Below are positions 8,601 to 15,561 of a stretch of 64,000 nt of DNA, in pieces. This DNA comes from Desulfogranum mediterraneum DSM 13871 (GTDB taxonomy: Bacteria > Desulfobacterota > Desulfobulbia > Desulfobulbales > Desulfobulbaceae). The position numbers and the translations under genes are program-made. The stretch's first letter is position 1. Every line of letters starts with the position of its first letter. The notes below the pieces were generated by a model. The model ran no database searches and was not told where the DNA came from. It saw nothing but the letters and a program-made list of their open reading frames with translations. Location of the stretch: assembly GCF_000429965.1 (NCBI RefSeq), contig NZ_AUCW01000021.1, positions 1 to 64,000 on the forward strand. The letters run 5' to 3'.

Positions 8601-10976
8601 GGTCAAGGTGGTCAGATTGTCATCACCGTCAGTGCCTTTGACCGTGATCGTCCCCAACCCATGGAGGGGCAATACCCCATACCAGGTGGCATCATGACTG
8701 ACCGTACCGGCAAGTACTTCGATCGTGCTGCTCGAATCGGTATTGGTGAAGCTATTATTGGCGGTGAGTTGACCGACATAGTCCGGTGCAACCTTGCTCG
8801 GTCTCTGGTCGGTATAATCAAAGGTGTTCCCGCTCAGTTGCAACAGCGCACCAGCTGGAAGCGAGACACCACCCTGAATGGTGTTGTTGGTGAGGGTCAT
8901 CTCGCCGCTTGATCCGCTGACTGCATAATTGCCATTGTCCTGTATCGTGGTACCGGTAATAATCGGGGCAGCAGCGTCATAGGTGCTTACCCCATAGGCT
9001 TGGTTGTGTTGGATGATTGAGTCCTGGATAGTCGGAGAACTGAGATAGGTATACACTGCCCCATAATTAGCATACCCCGCGTATTCGACCGTGGTATGCT
9101 TGAGAATACTTGTGGCAGCAGCTGTTGTATAAAAGGTAAGCCCATACCAGTTACCTTTGGCCGGGGTCGCCTGACCCGAGGTGAACAGGATCGGATTTTC
9201 ACTGGTGCCCAGGGCCTTGATCTCTCCCGGATCGCTACTTGTAGCCCCAATGATGAACTTAGAATAGCGTGCCATGTGGATGTTTACCCCGGGGTTAAGG
9301 GTCAGGGTGGTCAGCGTATCATCACCGTCAGTGCCTTTGACCGTGATTGTCCCCAGCCCATGGAGGGGCACCCCACCTTGCCAGGTGGCATCATGACTGA
9401 CCGTACCGGCGAGCACTTCGATCTTGCTGCTCGAATCGGTATTGGTGAAGCTATTATTGGTGGTGAGTTGACCAACATAGTCCGGCGCGACCTTGCTTGG
9501 TCGCTGGTCGGTGTAGTCAAGGATGTTATCATTCATTTGCAGCAGCGCACCGACAGGAAGCGAGACCCCGCCCTGGAGGGTGTTGTTGGTAAGGGTCATC
9601 CCTCCGCTTGCCCCGTTGACTGCATAATTACCGTTATCTTGGATCGTGGTACCAGTAATGACCGGGGCAGCAGCGCCATAGGTAGTGATCCCATAGGCCT
9701 GGTTGTGCTGGATAAGGGAATCCTGGATGGTCGGTGAACTTATATAGGCATACACCGCCCCATAATTAGCATACCCTGCGTATTCAAGGACAGTGTGGCT
9801 CAAGGTCGAGGTTGTACCGGAGGCCTGATAAAAGGTGATGCCGTACCATTCTCCAGCTGCGGGGCTGGATGCGGCACCATCCCCATTGGTGTCGCCACCG
9901 TACTGATCATTTTTAGCTGATGTGAATATGATTTTATCCGTAGGTGTTCCTTGGGCAATTAATGCTCCGTGCACCTTGATCGAAGAATAGGGCTGCATTT
10001 TAAAGATTGTGCCCGGTTCCAGGGCAAGAACGACGCCCTCGTTCACCGTCATGCTCCCACTGATAATATAGGGCCCGGCTGCCTTGGTCAGGGTTGTGTT
10101 GCTGCTGAATACCGGCGAGCTTAACACCATTGGTTCATGTTCAGCGGTTGTAAACGACCAGAGTGGGCCGGTTGTGGTCTGGCCATAGGTGTCCCTGGCA
10201 ACAACCTGCCAGTAGTAGGTTGTACTCGGGTCCAGGAGACCCAGGGTGTGGTTGGTATCGCTGCTGTTCTCCAACATCAGGGTTGGAGTGGTTGATGTTC
10301 CGAAATAGAGATCATAGGTGGTGCCGGCATCGCCTTGGGGATCTGTCCATTCCACCGTGACATCCTGGTAGGCGACCGGTGTCTGCAGGTCTGCGGGAAC
10401 CGGGCTTTCCGGTACAGCCGGGGGCGGTACCAAGGCTGTGGTGAAGGAGGCCACACCCCCTTCGGCACTGAGGTAGTACTCATCGTGGGCCACAACCTTC
10501 CAGTAATATACCGTCTCCGGCTGCAGGGTCAGGGGGATCAGCAATGAGGTCTCGGTGACATTACTCTGTAAGAGTGCTGGATTGGTTGAGTCGCCGAAGT
10601 AGACATCATAGGTGACCGTGCTTCCAGCATCAGGATCGCCACCGTTCCAGCTCAGCGTTGTATTGGCAATACTGATGTTGGTGGCAGTATTCACCGGCGC
10701 CACAGGGCTGGGGGCATTTGGAGCAGTGTTGCCGCCGATACTGTTGGTGATACTTTTTTGCACCAGGTTGGACCGGGTATCATAGGTAAACGCCGCATCT
10801 GTCCCTTGATCATAGACTGCACCCGTAAGACGATTTCTGGCATCATAGTTATAATGGACGGTAACGCCAAAGCCATGCACCGGCAGCAGCACCATAAAGG
10901 CAGCAAGGAAGCATACAAACGTGGTCAGCTGCACTCGGCTTCGAGCATTCATCAAATCAACACTGATTCTATTCAT
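5673..10976 (-). CDS. Giant secreted beta-helix repeat protein with Fn3 and Ca-binding repeats
   Basis: This 1767-residue protein has, in order: a signal peptide (to about residue 37); one YD-type stretch (HYNYDARNRLTGAVYDQ, FTYDTRSNL) like RHS repeats; two fibronectin-III-like domains (each ends in a YYW[KQ]VVA...SFTT strand pattern, about 90-280); and five parallel beta-helix blocks (about 300-1400) with phrases such as SHDATW, GTITVKGTDGDD, LEPGTELRFARY, SPTIQDS, ITGTTIQDN. Near 1430-1500 are thrombospondin-3-like Ca-binding repeats (DTDGDGLYDAEE), then a beta-sandwich-like region with VVYEDSEDGTTIGWEVYDD, then further Ca-binding repeats to the C terminus. The blocks repeat at about 696-699 bp in the DNA. 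It is probably a surface or extracellular adhesin or glycan-interacting protein; no catalytic motif is visible. Its 3' end is duplicated downstream. Confidence 0.85.
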   Translation of the reverse strand: MNRISVDLMNARSRVQLTTFVCFLAAFMVLLPVHGFGVTVHYNYDARNRLTGAVYDQGTDAAFTYDTRSNLVQKSITNSIGGNTAPNAPSPVAPVNTATNISIANTTLSWNGGDPDAGSTVTYDVYFGDSTNPALLQSNVTETSLLIPLTLQPETVYYWKVVAHDEYYLSAEGGVASFTTALVPPPAVPESPVPADLQTPVAYQDVTVEWTDPQGDAGTTYDLYFGTSTTPTLMLENSSDTNHTLGLLDPSTTYYWQVVARDTYGQTTTGPLWSFTTAEHEPMVLSSPVFSSNTTLTKAAGPYIISGSMTVNEGVVLALEPGTIFKMQPYSSIKVHGALIAQGTPTDKIIFTSAKNDQYGGDTNGDGAASSPAAGEWYGITFYQASGTTSTLSHTVLEYAGYANYGAVYAYISSPTIQDSLIQHNQAYGITTYGAAAPVITGTTIQDNGNYAVNGASGGMTLTNNTLQGGVSLPVGALLQMNDNILDYTDQRPSKVAPDYVGQLTTNNSFTNTDSSSKIEVLAGTVSHDATWQGGVPLHGLGTITVKGTDGDDTLTTLTLNPGVNIHMARYSKFIIGATSSDPGEIKALGTSENPILFTSGQATPAKGNWYGLTFYTTAAATSILKHTTVEYAGYANYGAVYTYLSSPTIQDSIIQHNQAYGVSTYDAAAPIITGTTIQDNGNYAVSGSSGEMTLTNNTIQGGVSLPAGALLQLSGNTFDYTDQRPSKVAPDYVGQLTANNSFTNTDSSSTIEVLAGTVSHDATWYGVLPLHGLGTITVKGTDGDDNLTTLTLNPGVTIRMARYSKFIIGAASGDPAEIKALGTSENPILFTSGQATPAKGDWYGITFNTTAADTSLLQYVIVEYGGYTGYGAVYTYSASPTLDHCTLRLNQSYGLSVYNGSPTVTNSIIYDNDSYGIYVSSGNPIIQNNAISNGIYLPTGETGTVSDNTINYDDTHPLRVTADAVGGLFSGNSFAGVTSESYVEVLSGTVSHDATWKGTIPLKLLGNITVKGTDGTDGVTTLTLEPGTELRFARYTKLVVGGTSGDPGAVRALGSEENHVRFTADQADPTPGYWYGVLFYPTAAATSLLDFATVEYGGAGNWGGVYTYGSAPTIRNSRIVNNSYCGVLVNVAGAPVLVNNTIQDNGSYGILVTNGQVSASGNTVHGGLSAPVNGINVIDGNTFDYTEQRAVKVPANAVGRLLTGNTFTNTDTTSVVEVVADTVSDDATWTSALPLSILGNITVKGTAGDDGVTTLTLEPGIELRFARYIKLIVGWTSGDPGALSAVGTASAPLLFTSGLETQAPGNWYGILFYTTALDSSRIEHATVEYGGAGNYGAVYAYGSSPTIKYSTLSNNSYAGVLASQGASPVLTYNSFVGNGNCGVRNTTASITVSAQNNWWGHATGPLDNSDDTASGGLYNPTGEGSCVSNYVNYSPWSGFALVDTDGDGLYDAEETTYGTDPTLTDTDGDGLADGAEYAYWGAAWNGDVDNDGIINLLDPDADDDSILDGVEVAQGSNQGSSTSLPATVVYEDSEDGTTIGWEVYDDDPTGSYVTNVYDAEKGDRVIEIYGDGLLNGHRLVEADSSWWNNAAHHVFEWSMKFSEDFVLSVAVQSDAGLRFLSYTPANTDALGAGTDIFHGLGTESKDGTWGTYIIDLEYDLKEAQPTNNINALLGFYVSGNGRVDDIKTHGSIPAGLDSDGDDITDNDEINTYGTHPYYSDSDGDGIEDGAELNYWGDDWNSDPDSDGLINLLDIDSDNDGNNDAVN
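7300..9740 (-). repeat. Tandem ~699-bp repeats inside the beta-helix gene
   Basis: Matching points of the phrase encoding VSHDATW/VSDDATW lie near 7306, 8005, 8701 and 9400, giving spacings of 699, 696 and 699 bp (232-233 codons). The two upstream copies (about 8700 and 9400) are the most alike over long stretches, which suggests recent amplification. These repeats are a likely source of length variation and of misassembly. Confidence 0.85.
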
Positions 10977-11595
10977 TAGACGTCCTACCTCTACAATATT
11001 TCTATTTTAGATCGAATTTCGCAGTCTATGCTGTATCGCAATGGCGCCATATCTCGGGACATGTCTTTTTCGACTTACGCAAGACGCTCCCCAATCAAAA
11101 AAAGAGGTGTTAGTAAAAAGCGCACTTCTACGAACTAGCAGAAATCATTCCTATTTATACGAAACAGGTAAGGGTATGATATTTTGACAGAATGCGAAAT
11201 TCGATTAATGCTCACAGCAAAGAGTCGAATACGTTGCGGCAGAAAGGCTTGGTGGAAATTACAGGGAACACAGCACGCGTATTGAGAAGCAGAAAAAAGA
11301 ATAAAAAAATTATTTTTTACAAAAATGTTCAAGAAATAAACCGAGATTCGGCCCCAACAAATGTTGACACCGCAACATTTGTTTGCATCGGTATATAGCC
11401 TTGTTTAATCGAGTTTTTTGCCTATTTTCCGGTAAAACGTGAAAAACTTGGCAACTTTTGTTGCGGGTAAACAAGAGAAGATTATTTGATTAAAAATGAT
11501 ATTTTTATCACTTTTTGAGAGCAGCTCAGTAACTATTTGGAATCAGGATGTTGTTGTGGTATGATTCCGATTTGCCGCAGTTCGACATGGGAAAA
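10977..11595. other. AT-rich intergenic region upstream of the beta-helix gene
   Basis: Over 600 bases without a convincing gene; the short open frames here have no ribosome-binding site or recognisable product. It is rich in A/T runs and contains one strong inverted repeat (listed separately). It probably holds the promoter of the beta-helix gene, but I could not assign -35/-10 elements with confidence. Confidence 0.5.
11356..11383. promoter_or_regulatory. Perfect 11-bp inverted repeat, possible operator
   Basis: AACAAATGTTG and CAACATTTGTT form a perfect 11-bp inverted repeat around a 6-base spacer (ACACCG). No T-run follows on either strand, so it does not look like a terminator. It is about 380 bp upstream of the beta-helix gene and could bind a dimeric regulator. 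Confidence 0.45.
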
Positions 11596-11638
11596 GCAAA
11601 AAGAGGCTAACAAGCTGAAATCACTTGCTAGCCTCTTT
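11596..11638 (-). terminator. Terminator downstream of tRNA-Arg
   Basis: Stem AAGAGGCTAACAAG pairs with CTTGCTAGCCTCTT (11601-11614 with 11624-11637, one mismatch). Read on the minus strand it is followed by TTTTTGC, giving a rho-independent terminator just after the tRNA. Confidence 0.7.
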
Positions 11639-11646
11639 GTATATTA

Positions 11647-11723
11647 TGGTGCTCCAGGCAGGATTCGAACCTGCGGCACCAGGATTAGGAATCCTGTGCT
11701 CTATCCTACTGAGCTACTGGAGC
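11647..11723 (-). tRNA. tRNA-Arg (CCT anticodon)
   Basis: The minus strand gives a complete cloverleaf. The acceptor GCTCCAG pairs with CTGGAGC. The D-arm has AGCTCAGTAGGATAGAGC. The anticodon stem-loop is CAGGA-TTCCTAA-TCCTG, with anticodon CCT. The T-arm has GCAGGTTCGAATCCTGC. The discriminator A is followed by an encoded CCA (11649-11647). It reads AGG codons. Its 3' end faces the accessory region at 1-11.6 kb, the orientation in which integrative elements use tRNA genes, but no second copy of the 3' end is visible in this window. Confidence 0.95.
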
Positions 11724-11926
11724 ATGGTCTGTGCGGGGTGGGTCAGGCGGGCGGGGCACGGTATGCCGGCAATCCGCCTCTCTCTCCCGATGAGGGTGGA
11801 CAATTTACCGCGAAGGGAAAAATCTTTCAACCAAAACCTTACTGTCCTTGGCTCCGGTCCTCCTTTTCTCGCCGACAGCCCTGTTGAGCCTCGTCGTTCC
11901 CCGTCCTTCCTGCCCATCTTTCTCCC

Positions 11927-12514
11927 TTAATCCTGGTTACACTTCTGGATGAGATAAGCGGATCCCTGAGGCAGGGCCTGCCGGATTGTGGCCAGGTCTT
12001 TCTCCGCCAGGTAGTGGCGGGCATAGGTTGTCCGGAAGTGGTGGTCTACTCCGTCCCTGCTGATGATCTTCACGCTCTCCTGCACCGCAGCGACGTCCGC
12101 CCGGGCCCTGCCGGTCAGGAGGTCATACTTCTCCCAGGGTGCCTTGATGTCCATGGCGCAGTAGTCGATCAGGTCGCGGGCCAGCAGGGCGGCGACGACC
12201 CCTGGCCGGCTGCCGTTGGTATCCAATTTTACCTTGAAGCCCATCTTCTTGAGGCTCTCTATGAAGGGGAGCAGCTCCGGCTGCAGGGTCGGTTCCCCGC
12301 CGGTGATGACCACGCCCTGCAGGAGTTTGTCGCGCTGCTTCAGGCGCTCCAGGATATCTTTGTCCGGGTAGGGGCTCTCGCCGGCCTCCAGGGGCAGGAG
12401 CGAGGGGTTGTGGCAGTAGGGGCAGCGCCAGTTGCAGCCCTGGGTGAAGAGGACCGCTGCCGGGGTGCCGGGATAATCACAGAGGGAGAGCGGCTGATAT
12501 CCACCGATACGCAT
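11927..12514 (-). CDS. nrdG: Anaerobic ribonucleotide reductase activating protein
   Basis: This 195-residue radical SAM enzyme has the CxxxCxxC cluster motif at residues 27-34 (CNWRCPYC) and the GGEPTLQ motif. It installs the glycyl radical on the class III ribonucleotide reductase encoded just upstream. The ATG at 12514 overlaps the NrdD stop by one base (TGATG), which decides the start; an upstream in-frame start would lie inside nrdD. Its role and order behind nrdD match the usual nrdDG pair. Confidence 0.95.
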   Translation of the reverse strand: MRIGGYQPLSLCDYPGTPAAVLFTQGCNWRCPYCHNPSLLPLEAGESPYPDKDILERLKQRDKLLQGVVITGGEPTLQPELLPFIESLKKMGFKVKLDTNGSRPGVVAALLARDLIDYCAMDIKAPWEKYDLLTGRARADVAAVQESVKIISRDGVDHHFRTTYARHYLAEKDLATIRQALPQGSAYLIQKCNQD

Positions 12515-14646
12515 CAGGCGGCCTGCAGGCTGAAGTGACTTCTCTGGCCGAACTCGGCCTTCTTGCCCTCGTTCCACTGCTGCACCGGTCGCAGATAACC
12601 CACCACCCGAGAGTAGACCTCGGTCTTTTTACCGCACTCCGGACAGCTGAAGACCTCTCCCTGGAGGTAGCCGTGGCTGCGGCAGATGGAGAAGGAGGGC
12701 GAGATGGTAAAGTAGGGCAGTCGATACTGTTCACAGATCGTCCGGACAAAGGCCTTGACCGCCTGGTGGTCCGGGGCTGCCTCGCCCAGGAAGATGTGCT
12801 GCACGGTGCCGCCGGTGTACTGGCACTGGAGCTCGTCCTGGAGGTCGAGGATCTGGAAGATGTCGGTGGAGTAGTTGACCGGCAGCTGGGTGGAGTTGGT
12901 GTAGATCGGGGTCTGGTTCTCGGTACTGCAGCGCAGGCCGCAGCTCATCTCGGGAAAGCGTTTTCGGTCCAGCCGGGCCAGCCTGAAGCCGGTGCCCTCG
13001 GCAGGGGTGGCCTCCAGGTTATAGTGGTTGCCGGTCTCCTCCTGGAAGCGCTGCAGTTCTGCTCTGATGAAGTTGAGGATACGCAGGCCAAAGGCCCTTC
13101 CTTCCTCGGTACCGATATCGCTGCCCAGGAGATTGCTGGCAGCCTCGTTGGCGCCGATAACCCCGATGGTGGAAAAGTGGTTGTCCCAGTATTTTCCCAG
13201 GTGCTCCTTGACCTGACGGAGGTAGAACCTGGTATAGGGATAGAGCCCCTTGTCGGTATAGCCTTCCAGTACCTTGCGTTTGATCTCCAGGCTGTCCCGG
13301 GCCGTCTTCAGTCGTTCTCGGAGCAGCTGGAAGAAGGCCTCCTCATCTGCCGCCTGATAGCCGGCGGCGGCCAGGTTGATGGTGACCACGCCAACGGAAC
13401 CGGTGAGCGGGTTGGCCCCAAAGAGGCCGCCCCCTCGTTTTTCCAGTTCCCTGGTATCCAGGCGCAGCCGGCAGCACATGGAGCGGGCATCCTCAACCGA
13501 GAGGTCCGAGTTGATAAAGTTGGCAAAGTAGGGGATGCCGTATTTGGCGGTCACCTGCCAGAGGGCGTCCAGCTGGGAGTTCTCCCAGTCAAAGTCTGCA
13601 CCGATGTTGTAGGTCGGGATCGGAAAGGTGAAGACCCGACCGTTGGCATCCCCCTCAGACATCACCTCCAGAAAGGCGGTGTTGATCATGTTCATCTCCT
13701 CCTGAAAGGCGCCGTAGGTTTCGGTCTGGGGCATCCCGCCGATGATCACCGGCAGGTCGCGGAGGGTGCTCGGGGCTTGCAGGTCCATGGTCAGGTTGGT
13801 GAACGGGGTCTGGAAGCCTACCCTGGTGGGGACGTTGAGGTTGAAGATGAACTCCTGGATGGCCTGCTTGGTCTCCTGGCTGGAGAGTCGGTCGTACCGG
13901 ATAAAGGGGGCCAGCAGGGTGTCGAAGTTGGAAAAGGCCTGGGCCCCGGCGGCTTCCCCCTGGAGGGTGTAGAAGAAGTTGACGATCTGGCCCAGGGCGC
14001 TGCGGAAATGTTTGGCAGGAAGGGAGGCGGCCTTGCCTGCCACCCCCTGGAAACCGTGTCGCAGCAGATCCTGGAGGTCCCAGCCCACGCAGTAGACCGA
14101 GAGCAGTCCCAGGTCATGGATATGGAGATCCCCCGAGTAGTGGGCCTGGGCAATCTCCCTGGAGTAGACTTTGTGCAGCCAGTACTTTTTACTCACCTCG
14201 CTGGCCACATAGTTATTCAACCCCTGGAGGGAGTAGGCCATGTTGCTGTTCTCCTCCACCTGCCAGTCCAGCCGGTCGAGATAGTTGTCCACCAGTCGGA
14301 TGTCTGCCTGCTCGATCAGTCTTCTCGTCTGGGCGCGCTGGTCCCGGTAGATGATGTAGGCCTTGGCGGTTTTCTTGAAGGGTGAGCTCAGCAGGACCTC
14401 TTCGACCACATCCTGGATGAGTTCGACACTGGGCGTGGTGGCGCCCAGTACATTCTGGGCAAGGTTGAGGGCCCTGATGGTCAACCGCTTGGCCTCTGGC
14501 TCGCCGAATTCACCGCTCGCCTCACCGGCCTTGAGGATCGCGGCAGTGATCTTGTGTGATTCAAAGGGGACCAGTTGCTCGTTTCGCTTCTTGATTTCTG
14601 GAAAAATATGGCTGGCTGCAGAGGGGAGGGCTGCGGTGGTGGGCAT
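12514..14646 (-). CDS. nrdD: Anaerobic ribonucleoside-triphosphate reductase
   Basis: This 710-residue class III ribonucleotide reductase makes dNTPs without oxygen. An N-terminal ATP-cone (VPFESHKITAAILKAGE) senses ATP/dATP. The central glycyl-radical barrel follows, including the CCRLRLDTRELEKRGGGLFG stretch. The C-terminal zinc site has SICRSHGY and CPECG. The glycyl-radical loop is RVVGYLRPVQQWNEGKK, with the radical glycine in VVGY. The ATG has AAAGGAG upstream. It is co-transcribed with nrdG and preceded by a cobalamin riboswitch and a promoter, so expression should fall when B12 is plentiful. Confidence 0.95.
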   Translation of the reverse strand: MPTTAALPSAASHIFPEIKKRNEQLVPFESHKITAAILKAGEASGEFGEPEAKRLTIRALNLAQNVLGATTPSVELIQDVVEEVLLSSPFKKTAKAYIIYRDQRAQTRRLIEQADIRLVDNYLDRLDWQVEENSNMAYSLQGLNNYVASEVSKKYWLHKVYSREIAQAHYSGDLHIHDLGLLSVYCVGWDLQDLLRHGFQGVAGKAASLPAKHFRSALGQIVNFFYTLQGEAAGAQAFSNFDTLLAPFIRYDRLSSQETKQAIQEFIFNLNVPTRVGFQTPFTNLTMDLQAPSTLRDLPVIIGGMPQTETYGAFQEEMNMINTAFLEVMSEGDANGRVFTFPIPTYNIGADFDWENSQLDALWQVTAKYGIPYFANFINSDLSVEDARSMCCRLRLDTRELEKRGGGLFGANPLTGSVGVVTINLAAAGYQAADEEAFFQLLRERLKTARDSLEIKRKVLEGYTDKGLYPYTRFYLRQVKEHLGKYWDNHFSTIGVIGANEAASNLLGSDIGTEEGRAFGLRILNFIRAELQRFQEETGNHYNLEATPAEGTGFRLARLDRKRFPEMSCGLRCSTENQTPIYTNSTQLPVNYSTDIFQILDLQDELQCQYTGGTVQHIFLGEAAPDHQAVKAFVRTICEQYRLPYFTISPSFSICRSHGYLQGEVFSCPECGKKTEVYSRVVGYLRPVQQWNEGKKAEFGQRSHFSLQAA

Positions 14647-14694
14647 GGTTTACTCCTTTTCCTCGAAGGTTGTAAAATATCATTGTCGCTATCG

Positions 14695-14878
14695 GCAGGT
14701 CTTCGGACTCCTGAACATGAGGATCTCGCCTCGCCTACTGACCATCGCTTCCCGGCACAGGGCCAGTGCTGATGATGGTGGTCGTTTTCAGTTACCGCTG
14801 CGGGACAGTCCCGGATTCCCACCGGGTTCCCTGTTGCCACGCCTTCCATAAGGCGTACCGATACGCATGGTGTGCCAC
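14695..14878 (-). promoter_or_regulatory. Cobalamin (AdoCbl) riboswitch upstream of nrdD
   Basis: The minus strand carries the conserved blocks of a B12 riboswitch in order: GGGAACCCGGTGGGAATCC, GACTGTCCCGCAGCGGTAA, GCACTGG, GCCGGGAAGC, CAGTAGGCGAG, and the closing AGTCCGAAGACCTGCC box just before the nrdD ribosome-binding site. Known riboswitches of this class switch off the downstream gene when cobalamin binds. Here that would lower the B12-independent class III reductase when B12 is available, implying a B12-dependent (class II) reductase elsewhere in the genome. Confidence 0.9.
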
Positions 14879-14906
14879 TGTATATAGTGTCTTTGTTTTT
14901 TGTCAA
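14879..14906 (-). promoter_or_regulatory. Promoter of the nrdDG riboswitch transcript
   Basis: On the minus strand a perfect -35 TTGACA (14906-14901) is followed after 16 bases by TATACA (14884-14879). Initiation about seven bases further would start the RNA right at the riboswitch. Confidence 0.6.
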
Positions 14907-15058
14907 TACAAAATAGCCTGTAGGGGTGTTGTCTGTCGTCCTCTCCAGGCTGCTGTTGAGCGCTCATCCGCACTGCCACTGCTCTCTGCTGATGGCCATC
15001 TTCTAATCCTGTTTTGGGGCGATGAGACCCTGTGCTATACTAGCAGCAACTCCTGCTG

Positions 15059-15492
15059 ATGCGATCCGGGTTTGCTGTCGAGTTTTATGAGTGCCCCTGG
15101 CCCCGTTGCCTTGCAATGATGCAGAAGGGGGAGGCGGAGCTGGTCACCAGTTTCGGCAAAACCGCAGCGCCTAGCCGCTTTGTCCATTATCTGGGCCCTG
15201 CCTGTTGCCGGGAAAAGAACCTGTTCTGGCTGCCAAAAGCTTGCGGAGACCTGATCCAGTCGTACCAGGATCTCTACGTTAAGCACATCGGGCTCTTGCG
15301 GGGCTCGGTCTATTACCCGCGTTTTGATCATGATGAGGCCATGGACAAGGTTGCGGTGAATCATGAGTCCCGGCTCTTTCAGGTGCTTGCCCGGGGCAGG
15401 ATCGATGCCTTTGTCGGCTACCAGGGGGGCAGCGGGAGATGGTGGAGGAGGGGATCATGCAGGATATCATCGCTGATTTGATAACGAGCTAG
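15059..15492 (+). pseudogene. Broken periplasmic solute-binding protein (SBP_bac_3 type)
   Basis: The frame reads VEFYECPWPRCLAMMQKGEA, ELVTSFGKTAAPSRFVHYLG, YQDLYVKHIGLLRGSVYYPR and RGRIDAF, typical of the later two-thirds of amino-acid-type solute-binding proteins. The signal peptide and first strands are missing. A stop codon (TAG at 15041-15043) lies in frame just upstream and no ribosome-binding site is visible. Near 15420 a G-run breaks the frame; moving to the next frame gives GGQREMVEEGIMQDIIADLI and a stop at 15490-15492, the expected C-terminal helix. With both ends damaged this is a decaying gene. It could have been a relative of the sensor domain in the kinase at 25633. Confidence 0.75.
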
Positions 15493-15561
15493 CCCCCGGC
15501 CTGGTGCAATGACGGGCCGGCAGCAGACCGGGAGTCGATTTAGGGGGAATGGGGGAAGAGT

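Noticed and set aside
12535-14385. 616-codon plus-strand open frame
   Set aside because: It is antisense to nrdD, whose protein is unmistakable; the frame is a shadow of GC-rich codon use.
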